From contig JAJHZJ010000008.1 in the NCBI GenBank assembly GCA_023548195.1, positions 6,638,215 to 6,702,214 on the forward strand: a stretch of DNA of 64,000 nucleotides. Reading direction: 5' to 3'. A model generated the notes under the pieces. That model did not search any database and was not told where the DNA came from. It saw nothing but the letters and a program-made list of their open reading frames with translations. The DNA comes from Bettongia penicillata ogilbyi. Taxonomy: Eukaryota > Chordata > Mammalia > Diprotodontia > Potoroidae. Shown one piece after another: positions 55,779 through 64,000 of the stretch. The stretch's first letter is position 1. Every line of letters begins with the position of its first letter. Both the position numbers and the translations under genes were made by a program.

Positions 55779-55830
55779 CTACCCTCATTGCTTCCCTGAA
55801 ACTGCTACCCTCATTGCTTCCCTGAAACTG
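55779..55830. repeat. Perfect 26-bp tandem duplication within the L2
   Basis: ctaccctcattgcttccctg aaactg occurs at 55779-55804 and again, without mismatch, at 55805-55830. Confidence 0.97.
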
Positions 55831-56004
55831 CTCTCTAAAGTTACCAATGATCTCTTAATTGTCAAATCTGGGGGTCTTTTCCGCCTCAATCTTTCTGCAA
55901 CATCTGACTCTACAGACCACTCATAACTCCTAGACACTCTGTTCTCTGGGATGTTGTGGCATTCCTTTCTCTTTATTCTGTTCCTATGTGTGTTTGTGTG
56001 TGTT

Positions 56005-56297
56005 TGTCCTTCATTGCCGAAGAAGACCATCAGAGAAATGATGACTTGACCTGCACTTGACTTTGTTTTGAGTGAGGGAGGGCTGTGCCCTCACTTCTCC
56101 TCCAGAGCCATCTGAATCCAGTCACCAGATATTCATCATAATGACTGGAGATGAATCCAGTCACCAGATATTCATCAAAATGGCTGGAGATGCCCCAGGA
56201 TGAAGCAATTGGGGTTAAGTGACTTGCCCAAGGTCTCCCAGTTCATCCTGAGTCATGGTCTTCTTCGGCAACCAAGGACAAACACAAACTTCTATCA
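56005..56297 (-). mobile_element. tRNA-headed SINE, tail type B, antisense, with internal 39-bp duplication
   Basis: tccttcattgccgaagaaga, gaaatgatgacttgacctgc, gagggagggctgtgccctca, gactggagat... and caattggggttaagtgactt. gaatccagtcaccagatatt starts twice, at 56114 and 56153, giving two tandem 39-bp units with two differences. Confidence 0.8.
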
Positions 56298-56299
56298 AA

Positions 56300-56527
56300 T
56301 TTTGTTCTTTAGTCATTTCCGGTCATGTCTAACTGTGACCTCATCTGGGGTTTTCTTGGCAAAGATACTACAGTGTTTTGCCATTTCCTTCTCCAGATCA
56401 TTTTACAGATGAGAAAACTGAGTCAAACAGGATTAAGTAACTTGCTTAGTGTCTGAGGCCAGATTTGAACTCAGGAAAATGTCTTCCTATTTCCAAGCTT
56501 AGTGTTCTAGCCACTACACCACCTAGC
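56300..56527 (-). mobile_element. tRNA-headed SINE, tail type A, antisense
   Basis: tttgttctttagtcatttcc, ggtcatgtctaactgtgacc, cttggcaaagatactacagt, gagtcaaacaggattaagta, ctagccactacaccacctag. Directly beside the type B copy. Confidence 0.85.
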
Positions 56528-56895
56528 ATCCTCACCTATCAAATCACTGTGCTCAATCTCCATCCATGGCACAACTCTTACCAATGGGCTAGCCTCTGCC
56601 CAGGAGCTGTCCTGGGCCCTCTTCTATTTTGTCTATGTTCTTTTACTAGGTCTTTTGCCTCTTTTTATATCCCAGTGTTTAGTATGTTTCCTAGCACTTA
56701 ATAAATGTGTATTGACTGACTGACTGATGAGCTCATTAACTCTCATGTGTTCAATTATTATTTTGTTGCCAGTGACTCCCAGATCTAGATAGGTACCCTC
56801 AGTCTCTTTCCTGAGCTCCAATTCTGTGTTTTTACCTGCTGGAATTTTAAATCTAAATATACTCCAGACGTTTTAAACTCGACAAATCCAAAACC

Positions 56896-57049
56896 AAACA
56901 TGCAGGTTGACACTGAGTAAATCTCATCTCCTTCTCTTTCCTCTTTCTTTCCTTTCTCTCTTTGGCGCTCTTCTCTCTTTCTATTCTCTTCTCCCTTCTC
57001 TCCTCTCTCCCTCTGTCTTCTTTCTTTCCTCTCTCTCTTTCTCTGATTT
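56896..57049 (+). repeat. Copy B of the 155-bp direct duplication, inside the L2
   Basis: aaacatgcaggttgacactg to ctctctttctctgattt. L2 coding homology (aactcgacaaatccaaaacc) stops at its left end and resumes to its right (ctagccctccctccacttct), so this copy is an insertion in L2 DNA. Confidence 0.9.
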
Positions 57050-57189
57050 AACTTTCTACCTAGCCCTCCCTCCACTTCTGGACCGTCCCACTTCTGTTCA
57101 GAGCACCACCAGTCACCCAGGTGCACGACCTCGTATCATCCTCAACGCTTCACTCTCACTCTCACCCACCCAACAACCAGTTGCTAAAT

Positions 57190-57450
57190 CTATTGTTCAT
57201 CCTTTCTTCTTGAAGAGGACCACGGCGATGTTTTGATGTGCAAGTGAATTGGATTTAAGTTAGTCAGAGCTGTGCAAAGTCATCAACCTCACTTTCTCAT
57301 CCAAAGTCATCAGAGTCCACTGGTAAGGCCATTGGTGATGGCACAGGATGTAATGGGTAACCTTAGCCTTCTGAAAGGTCTTTCCCAGGTCTCAGTTTAT
57401 CTAAGGCAATGCCCATTCAGTGATTAAGGCCCAGGTAAGAATCAAGACAA
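57190..57450 (-). mobile_element. RTE-tailed SINE (type B-like, longer variant), antisense
   Basis: tttcttcttgaagaggacca, tgcaagtgaattggatttaa, cagagctgtgcaaagtcatc, ggtctcagtttatctaaggc, aatgcccattcagtgattaa. The last two blocks recur at 59.75 kb. Confidence 0.65.
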
Positions 57451-58142
57451 AAGCTAAGTGTTTCTGTAGATATGCCATCTTTTCATTTCCACTCACACAG
57501 TCCTCCTGTTGTAAGGGCATTCAGGCTGTAGTCTCCCTGCCTCAAGTCTCTCATGGCTCCAATCCATCCTCCACACAGCTGACAAAGGGATTTTCTTAAA
57601 GTACATGTCTGAAGTTGTCATCTTCCTACTTAATAAACTTTCAGGACTTCATGTCGCCTCTGGGATCAAATCTAAACTCCTTTACTTGACATATAAAGCT
57701 CTGCACAACCTAGCCCCAGTCTATCTTTTCTTATCCATCCCATCATCTCCATGTACTCTACTGCCATGTCTTCCTTACCTTATGGCTATTCCTCACACAC
57801 TCCACCTGCCATCTCTGAGTCTTTGCACTGATTGTGTCCCATACCCGGAATGTTCCTCCCCCTTTCCTCTTGCATTCCCTGTTTGACTTCAAGACAATTC
57901 ACATGCTACCTTTTTCAACAGGATTTTTCTGGTCCTCCCAGTTGATAGCACCCACCCAGGATACCTCGTATATCTGCTTTGTATGACTCTTTTAGATATC
58001 TGTACATATATGTGTAGGTCCCCTAATAGAATTCAGATTCCCTGAGGGCAGGCACAATTTCCATTGGGCTTTCTATCTCTACTCCCCAGAAGATCAAAGG
58101 GGCTTAATAAATGATTGGTGATTAAGTGTATCAAAAGAACAA

Positions 58143-59195
58143 GTTGAGGATTCTGGGAAGATGGCAGAGTAGGTCAGAAAATTCCAAGTTCTCCATATTT
58201 CCCCCACAAACAAGACAAAGTAGAGCCTCAGGGTGAATGCAGAGAGGTAAAAATAAACAAAAGTTGAGGCAGAACAGTATCCTCCTGGGATAACAGAAGA
58301 GCATCTGAAGAAAAATCCTGGGACCAAGGTTTGATCCCTGTGAAGTATAAATACCTCCAGGTTAGTTCTGCTGAAACAGCAAGAGGTGAGCCCTGGGGCT
58401 AGTTGGATTGGGAGGTAGTTTTGATCCCAGCTGCAGGACTCTTCACTTTCCAGACAGTGTGGGGAGACAGAGTCTGAGGGAGGAAGATTAAGGGACCCTC
58501 TGCTGATAAGGGATACCAGGCCCAGCTGTGCTGCTGATGCAGCCCTGGGTGAGAAGGAACCAGTATATCCCTGGTGAGTGCAGAAGCAGTGGGACTGGGA
58601 TATAAGAGGTCAGCGTTCTTGGTTTTGGTTCTAAGCCAGAGGGGAGAACCAAAGGATGATCTGAGGCCAGAGGCATCGTCCCCCATATCCTAGAACTAGA
58701 GGTGATTACAATAATAAGCTACTACAAAGAAAAGAAAAACAGCAATCAAAGGAGAAAGAACCCAACTCTAGATGGAAACAGAGAAGACCAAGATTTGTCT
58801 TCAGAGGAGGACACTGAAGCAAAAAAAGCTTCTCTTACCCCAAAGAGTAAGGTCAAATAGTCACCTGCCCAAAAAAAATTCAGAGAACAACTTAAAAAAG
58901 ACTTTAAAAATCAAATGAGAGACATCAGAAGTGGGGAAAATAAGTTTTTCCTTGTTGACTGGACTTGGATCTTAGCATTTCCCCCTGTTTTCTCCAAGTC
59001 TTCAATAAACTTGTCTATGTCTAAATACTTCCTGTTACTCTGATGCTTGTAGGGTCCTCCCCTAACTATGGGGTCCACAATTGTGCAACCTACAATAAAA
59101 GAAACTCAGGCAGAAAAAAAAATCAAATGAGATTGAGGACAAATTTTTAAAAATAAGAACAAGATTATCAAGAAAAGCAACCAACTGGAAAAAGA
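58143..59195 (+). mobile_element. L1 5'UTR and start of ORF1, interrupted by an A-tailed insertion
   Basis: Starts ggattctgggaagatggcag agtagg with a YY1-type AAGATGGC core, then a moderately GC-rich 5'UTR to about 58740. ORF1-like DNA follows (L-K-K-D-F-K-N-Q-M-R in frame at about 58890-58920, matching L-K-K-D-F-E-N-Q-V-R of the element at 25 kb), is broken by an insertion, and resumes at 59118 (tcaaatgagattgaggacaa, agattatcaagaaaagcaac) until a SINE at 59196. The rest of the L1 is absent. Confidence 0.7.
58921..59117 (+). mobile_element. A-tailed retroposed insert with 15-bp TSD, source unknown
   Basis: Flanked by aaaaatcaaatgaga at 58906-58920 and 59118-59132. It ends in an A-run preceded about 16 bases upstream by AATAAA (59091 region), the spacing of a polyadenylated transcript. 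An earlier caataaacttgtc and the tactctgatgcttgtagggt, cctcccctaactatggggtc blocks look like LTR R/U5 DNA. It may be a 5'-truncated retrocopy of an LTR-driven or LTR-terminated transcript. No coding frame. Confidence 0.6.
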
Positions 59196-59345
59196 GCTTG
59201 GGTTCGAGTCTTATCTCTGATACATATTGGCTGTGTGGATATGAGCTTGTCATTTAACTACTTAGAATCCTCCAAGATTCTAAATGATGGAAAGTGGTTG
59301 ATCTGCATCTGTGGAGGGAGTTTTCATTCTAGAAGTACTCTAAGT
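59196..59345 (+). mobile_element. tRNA-headed SINE fragment, tail type D
   Basis: gcttgggttcgagtcttatc, tgtgtggatatgagcttgtc, tcctccaagattctaaatga, ggttgatctgcatctgtgga, gggagttttcattcta. Confidence 0.65.
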
Positions 59346-59539
59346 CATTGCAATCATTGCTCATTCCCTTCTCAAAAATGAGAAGGGTACTAATAATTGC
59401 ACCAGCAAATTCAGGGTTGCTCTAAGCAGAATGTTTTGTAAATCTCGTAGCATTATAGAAAGAGGAACGTCCATTGTTGCTGATGCTTTCCTTGCACTAA
59501 ATTACAACGTGAATCGTAGCCGTAAAGCTGATTGTGGTT

Positions 59540-59850
59540 CTGGTTTGTCCTTCTCAAAGAAGGCCATGACATAAAGGAAATGATGAAATGACTTGAAGTT
59601 GACTTTGGTTTGAATGAGTGAGGACTGTGCAAGGTCACTAAGCTCACTTTCTCCTCCAGAGCCATCTGGATCCAGTGGTCAGATATCCATCAGGACTACT
59701 GGAGATGGCCTAGGATGCAATGGGAGACCCTTAAGCTAAGGTCTTTTCAAGTTCTCACTTTGAGTTAGGCAACACCCATTCAGTACATAAGCCTCTTTAA
59801 GAAGCGAGTCAAAGGATGGCCCTTTAATAAAAAAAGAAATCAAACCAGTA
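59540..59850 (-). mobile_element. RTE-tailed SINE (type B-like, longer variant), antisense
   Basis: ttgtccttctcaaagaaggc, gaaatgatgaaatgacttga, ctcctccagagccatctgga, ggagatggcctaggatgcaa, ggtcttttcaagttctcact, acacccattcagtacataag. Confidence 0.7.
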
Positions 59851-59954
59851 ATAAAAAAAGAAATCAAACCAGGAGGGGAAGACCCCCTGGGTTGCTGTCC
59901 AAAAAAGAAATAGTTACTATTTACATTTAGTCGGAGCTGGCAAGGCCCCAAAGT

Positions 59955-60115
59955 AACCATTAAGTGTCATCAAGTTCAACTGCCTCATTTCACAGATAAA
60001 GAAATTGAACCTCAGAAAGAATAAGAACAGGTCCAAAGCCACATAGCTTAGCAAGGGTCTGATGCGGTACTAGACCCCAGACCTTCTGTACTCCATATGA
60101 ACTGCTAGACCCTCT
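59955..60115 (-). mobile_element. MIR-type SINE, antisense
   Basis: catcaagttcaactgcctca, tttcacagataaagaaattg, aacctcagaaagaataagaa, agaccccagaccttctgtac. Confidence 0.65.
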
Positions 60116-60179
60116 GAGGTAATTGGGCCTCTCAGAGATGGGAGAGGGGGCTGGGCAGAGGGAGACAGGAGCAGAAAGA

Positions 60180-60345
60180 AGGAATGACACAGAGAGAGAG
60201 AGACAGAGACAGAGACAGAGCCAGAGAGAGGCAGAAAGAGACAGAGACAGAAAGTGAAAGATCAGACAAAGACAGACAGAGACAGAGACAAAAAGACAGA
60301 GACACAAAGAGAGAGACAGAATGAGAGAGAGAGAGAGAGAGCACA
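60180..60345. repeat. (GACA)n/(GA)n purine-rich microsatellite
   Basis: gagagacagagacagagaca repeated with small interruptions, ending in (GA)n. Minus-strand Ser/Leu/Cys-rich frames are artefacts. Confidence 0.94.
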
Positions 60346-61149
60346 GAAGCCAAGAGTTTCAGAGTTGGGAGAGGACCCCAGATGCCAACTAACCTAACCA
60401 ATGCCTGTAAAAGGATCTCCTGTACTGCAGGTTGGATTTACTCACTGACTGAACATTTGTTTTCTTAATGGGATGGTTGTGTGAGTGTGTAGTGAGACTA
60501 TGGTGTCCCTCAGGCACTACAAAAACCCAGTAGTCAGACAACAGCTGTGAAGGAGTTGGGGGGTGGGCATAGTATGAGACCAGAGGGCCGCTGAGCAGGG
60601 TCACCAGGTGGATTTTCGTGCTGGAATAACTAGAACCATGGGACACTACTGCCAGGGCTGCAGTGGGCTCACACTACCCCCACAAATGAAGGGGGAGTGA
60701 AAAATCATTGTGTAGATCTGTTACACCTTTCTCTACTACCTTCAAGCAGAGGGAGACAGGAGAAACCTTTCATTCCCAATACTTCATTCTACTTCCATTC
60801 TGACTCCATGCAATACAGAGGTTATGATCAGGAAAGTATTTGTAATGTTTTGCTTTGAAATAACTTTCAGCCAGCTCTCAATTTCTTTCCCTTGAGATTT
60901 CCCTCTAAGGTTTGGTTTAGTATAATAGAGTTAGCATTCAATTTACAATGGACTTCTCTTTATTAAGTGACTGCAACCTCTTGAAATGGCAGGGCAGTAC
61001 TTCAGTACAAGGACAAGATGTTCAAAGATATGATGTGTGTCCTGTGAGCCAATGCGGAGCAAATGCCTGGAGCTCACTCAAGCCCCTCCAGTCCCAGCAT
61101 CAGAGACATAAAAGGGCTAAGGAGATACGGGGAATGAGGAAGTTGGCTA
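60346..61149. other. Unassigned interval
   Basis: About 800 bases. No recognised repeat or exon. Confidence 0.4.
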
Positions 61150-61400
61150 TTTAGAAATAATAACAGTAGCAACTGCTAGCATTTATACACTTCTTTACAA
61201 CTTAGAATATGTTTTACAAATATGACTTCATTTTATCCTTATGAAACCCTGGGATGTAAGTGTCAGTATTTTCCCCATTTTACAGTTGAGGAAACAAAAG
61301 CAGACAGAGATTAAGTGACCTATCCAAGGTCACACAGCTAGTGAGGTGAAATATGAATTCATGTCTTCCTGACTTCATGTCCATAAATCTATCCACTTTA
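61150..61400 (-). mobile_element. tRNA-headed/MIR-type SINE, tail type C, antisense
   Basis: actgctagcatttatacact, gttttacaaatatgacttca, accctgggatgtaagtgtca, ccccattttacagttgagga, ccaaggtcacacagctagtg. The tRNA-like head is lost. Confidence 0.75.
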
Positions 61401-61959
61401 CTCACCTGTCTACCTTTGCTATTTCTACCAAATTGTTCAGTAAAGATAAAGGAGATGAAAATAAATCACCACAAACATAATTTATCATAGAATATTTAGT
61501 TCATTCTTTGTTACATACGCCACACACACACTTTTTAATATTAACATTTCCTATTGTTATAGTTCAGATTGAAATATTTCTAAGACTTTTCTATGGGATT
61601 CAAGTCAATAAAACCCATCTTATTTCCCTTTGTAGAGACCATTACATAGGGAGACGGCCTCATGACTTGAATGTCACAGGTGGGATAAAGTAATATTTTA
61701 GGAAAATGTCACAGAGGAAGATATCTTGGATGACAGTTTAATTCCATTTTTCTGGTATCTAATTGCACAATTAGGTACTCCACTATGGTAACAGAAGTCA
61801 CAGTGTGTTTATGTGTGTGCGTGTGTATGTGTTTGTGTTGGGAGGCGGGGCTGACATCTAAATCTGTTATCTTTGTTAGTATGGGTGCTTCAAATGATAG
61901 GGAATGTCATGTTTGGAAATTTGCCCTTACTGAGCCAGATCAGAAACATTTGATTTAGT
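61401..61959. other. Unassigned interval
   Basis: About 560 bases, with a (TG)n-like run near 61805-61835. Nothing else seen. Confidence 0.4.
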
Positions 61960-62068
61960 TGTCTGGGGGTATTTAGTAGTTAAGTGACTTACCCACAGTC
62001 ACACAATTAGGATTTGAACTCAGATCTTTCTGACTCCAAGACTAGCCCCCTAATGCCCATAATGTATT
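61960..62068 (-). mobile_element. MIR-type fragment, antisense
   Basis: gttaagtgacttacccacag, tcacacaattaggatttgaa, ctcagatctttctgactcca. Confidence 0.65.
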
Positions 62069-62729
62069 ATTTCACAGCTCATACATAGACCAAATATATT
62101 TTAAAAATCTGTTTAGAAATACTATGAAGCTCCACTTAACTTTAGGATGAAAAATTTCCAATTCTTGAGTATGCAAAATATCCTCAGGTCTTTGTCATTC
62201 CCATTCTCAATAACCAATAACTTTTTTTTCTAATGGGCTTAATATAAATTTTGGAAAACTTTGCTCTGGCTCTAGAGAGGTCACTGGAGATTCTGTCCTT
62301 GGAGAGGTATGAGCCACAAATCTATCCATGTAGTATTTCTGGGAGCTTATTGCATGCACAAATCTAGATTTTTCATTTGGGAATATGACTTCTTTCCTAA
62401 GCTATTATTTGCTAAATTACCCATCACCCTCCAAGGAATTAAAGGAAATGTATTTTTTCCTGTTCACCTGATAACAGTGCTGCAGCTTTATTTTTATATA
62501 TTTGCTATTGACCTCTTGGGCTTAAATTTCATATGCAAACTGGGGTGAATCTAAATCTGCCACTTGCAAAAATATCTCAGTCTATATTAGTAGCTCTTCA
62601 GCAGAGCAGATAGATGAGAAAGGCATTCAAAAGCCAAAATTCAGATATAGAGCACTCACAGTACCCACTGTTCCATGTGAATGTGTGATCTTGTCTATGT
62701 TAGACAAGCATTAAAAATAAAAAGATGAT
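62069..62729. other. Unassigned, probably unique DNA
   Basis: About 660 bases. A 79-codon plus frame at 62309-62548 has no recognisable domain. Confidence 0.4.
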
Positions 62730-62998
62730 TAATATTAATATACTGGAGAGAATGCTAGACTTGGAATCAGAAAGACCTGAGCTCAAATCCTGCCTTAGTA
62801 ATATGTGTAAGCTGTGTGATCCTGGGCAAGTCACTTAACCTCTGTCTGCCTCAGTTTCCTTATCTGTAAAATGTAAATAATAATAATAATAATAATTGCA
62901 CCTAACTTCCAGGATTGTTATGAAAAATAAATAAGGTGGTATTTGTAAAGAACTTTGCATAATTTAAAGTGATAAATAAATTTTAGTTATTCATATGA
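62730..62998 (+). mobile_element. tRNA-headed SINE, tail type C, containing (AAT)n
   Basis: gaatgctagacttggaatca, gaaagacctgagctcaaatc, gtgatcctgggcaagtcact, cagtttccttatctgtaaaa, aacttccaggattgttatga, aaagtgataaataaatttta gttatt. An (AAT)n microsatellite has grown at 62873-62897 where the family has ggataata. Confidence 0.85.
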
Positions 62999-63409
62999 GG
63001 CAATATAGTAAGGCCACCTGTAAAAACCATAGGAGACTTGGTAAAGGAATTTATATTTGAGTGAGTGATTACTCTGGTCAAGGAACTGTTCTTAGTGATT
63101 GGGAGCTGCCAAAGAAACTTTAATTTGGCTAATTCTTTCATTCCTTTTAGAAGTTGTGAAATGTCACAACTTCTACTTATGTAGAATTTCAGTCTTGGTT
63201 CAGAGGCACTGACTTCAAAAAAAATCTATTTATACTAAAAAAAAATTCAGTTCATTCATTCTTTCATTCCATAGGTCTCTGCCAAACCCCGGGCCCTGCC
63301 ACAAGCAATTAAAAATGAACTAATTCATTTACTTATTCATTCGTTCCACAAATATTTGTTCAGTGCCAGGAGATAAGGTAGCAAAAAATTAATCACTCTA
63401 GTAAGAAGA
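62999..63409. other. Unassigned interval
   Basis: About 410 bases with short (TTCA)n-like stretches at 63250-63270 and 63320-63350. No gene. Confidence 0.4.
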
Positions 63410-63575
63410 CATCAGGCAGGTAAGCAAATCTGGGCTCTGGAATTTCTTAGTTGTGTGACCATGAGCAAGCCTCTCAATATACACTGCATCTATAGAATGG
63501 GCACCATAATATTTGTTCCACCAAGGCTGGTTGAGAGGAAAGCATTTTGTTCAACAAAGTACTATAGAAATGTGA
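63410..63575 (+). mobile_element. MIR-type SINE fragment
   Basis: ctgggctctggaatttctta, gttgtgtgaccatgagcaag, catctatagaatgggcacca, caaagtactatagaaatg. Confidence 0.6.
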
Positions 63576-63852
63576 CCTATCCTTTCTACTGTGAGTTTTG
63601 TAAGGAAGTATGAAGTAGGAAGCTACATCCCAGCAGGAAGGAATTCAAGGACATTAGAAGGAACATGTAGGATGTGGCTATGCTGTTGCTGTATTCTTTG
63701 CATTTTGTCTTCTTACCTGCTTTCAAGTTCATTGCTACAAGTCTTAGAGACTTAGTGAACGTACTTAATGAATTGGTGTGCCATGTCTCCACCCATGTGG
63801 TCTGTTATTACATGAAGACAATGCTACCCAGTTCAATCCAATTATGTTTTAC

Positions 63853-64000
63853 TATTATTTAGTCATTTCAGTCATGTCCAACTCTCTGTGATCCCATCAG
63901 GGCTTTTCTTGACAAAGATACTAGAGTGGTTTCCCATTTCCTTCTCCCACTTATTTTATTCATTCATTCATTCATTCATTCATCCATTTATTTATTTATT
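63853..64000 (-). mobile_element. tRNA-headed SINE, tail type A, antisense, cut by window edge
   Basis: atttagtcatttcagtcatg, tccaactctctgtgatccca, gacaaagatactagagtggt, tttcccatttccttctccca. A (TTCA)n/(TTTA)n microsatellite takes over from 63954. Confidence 0.75.
63954..64000. repeat. (TTCA)n then (TTTA)n microsatellite at window end
   Basis: About seven TTCA units then TTTA units running off the window. Confidence 0.9.

Larger units (their letters stand above)
55655..58115 (+). mobile_element. L2-type LINE: RT motifs A, B and C plus 3' end, heavily interrupted
   Basis: In order on the plus strand: motif A region 55830-55925 (D-L-L-I-V-K-S, then S-D-S-T-D-H, where intact L2 has F-D-T-V-D-H); motif B 56605-56630 (P-G-A-V-L-G-P-L-L-F); motif C 56735-56790 (F-N-Y-Y-F-V-A-S-D-S-Q-I in place of Y-A-D-D-T-Q-I, so one catalytic Asp is lost); thumb 57060-57180; C-terminal and 3' part 57500-58115 (catgtcgcctctgggatcaa, ctctgcacaacctagcccca, ccctgagggcaggcacaatt, ggcttaataaatgattgg). 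Interruptions: type B/E and type A SINEs at 56005-56525, an L2-type tail at 56655-56730, copy B of the duplication, and a SINE at 57190-57450. Inactive. Confidence 0.8.

Overview
This is about 64 kb of mammalian intergenic or intronic DNA with no host gene I can recognise. The repeats point to a marsupial. There are many copies of SINEs that share a tRNA-like head (beginning ggcagctaggtgg), L1 elements with the L1 start, ORF1 and 3' ends I associate with marsupials, RTE-type LINE fragments, and abundant old L2, CR1/L3 and MIR. I cannot resolve the species. I see no rRNA, tRNA gene, CRISPR array or operon. Nearly every open frame is a retroelement relic or a microsatellite artefact.

Layout. 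1-7.1 kb: L1 3' ends, a CR1/L3 LINE split by an L2 end, a (TC)n tract, and an L1 endonuclease fragment carrying a nested SINE. 7.1-10.4 kb: a purine tract, then mostly unique DNA. 10.4-18.4 kb: an L1/HAL1-type fragment, an RTE 3' end, stacked L2/MIR ends, and a 347-bp (TTC)n tract. 18.4-24.4 kb: L2 pieces with two SINEs inserted with perfect target-site duplications (TSDs). 24.43-27.33 kb: the best-preserved element, an L1-type unit with a GC-rich 5'UTR, an ORF1 broken by one stop codon, and a 3' region without ORF2 (half-L1/HAL1 architecture). 27.3-36.4 kb: unique DNA, MIR and SINE copies, nested SINEs, purine tracts and CR1 ends. 36.4-37.4 kb: an RTE element with a 5' inversion. 37.5-42.5 kb: SINEs and a long antisense L2 that keeps reverse-transcriptase (RT) motif A. 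44.6-45.7 kb: a nearly identical 130-bp inverted repeat. 46.6-50.0 kb: an antisense L1 with 5'UTR, ORF1, an endonuclease piece and the ORF2 C-terminus. 52.1-53.3 kb: L1 and SINE fragments. 55.3-58.1 kb: a sense L2 holding RT motifs A, B and C in order, broken up by SINEs and by a 155-bp block present twice. 58.1-59.2 kb: an L1 5' end interrupted by an A-tailed insertion. 59.2-64 kb: SINE and MIR copies and a purine tract.

The biology visible is retrotransposition and local duplication. The L1 and RTE LINEs would have supplied the enzymes, and the SINEs are their likely passengers; one SINE tail ends like the RTE LINE. Several short, very similar duplications suggest templated DNA-repair insertions. 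The unique stretches (about 8.2-10.4, 17.3-18.0, 21.1-21.8, 27.4-28.0 and 50.1-51.0 kb) are where unseen regulatory DNA could lie. Family names are from memory of consensus patterns, without a database search.
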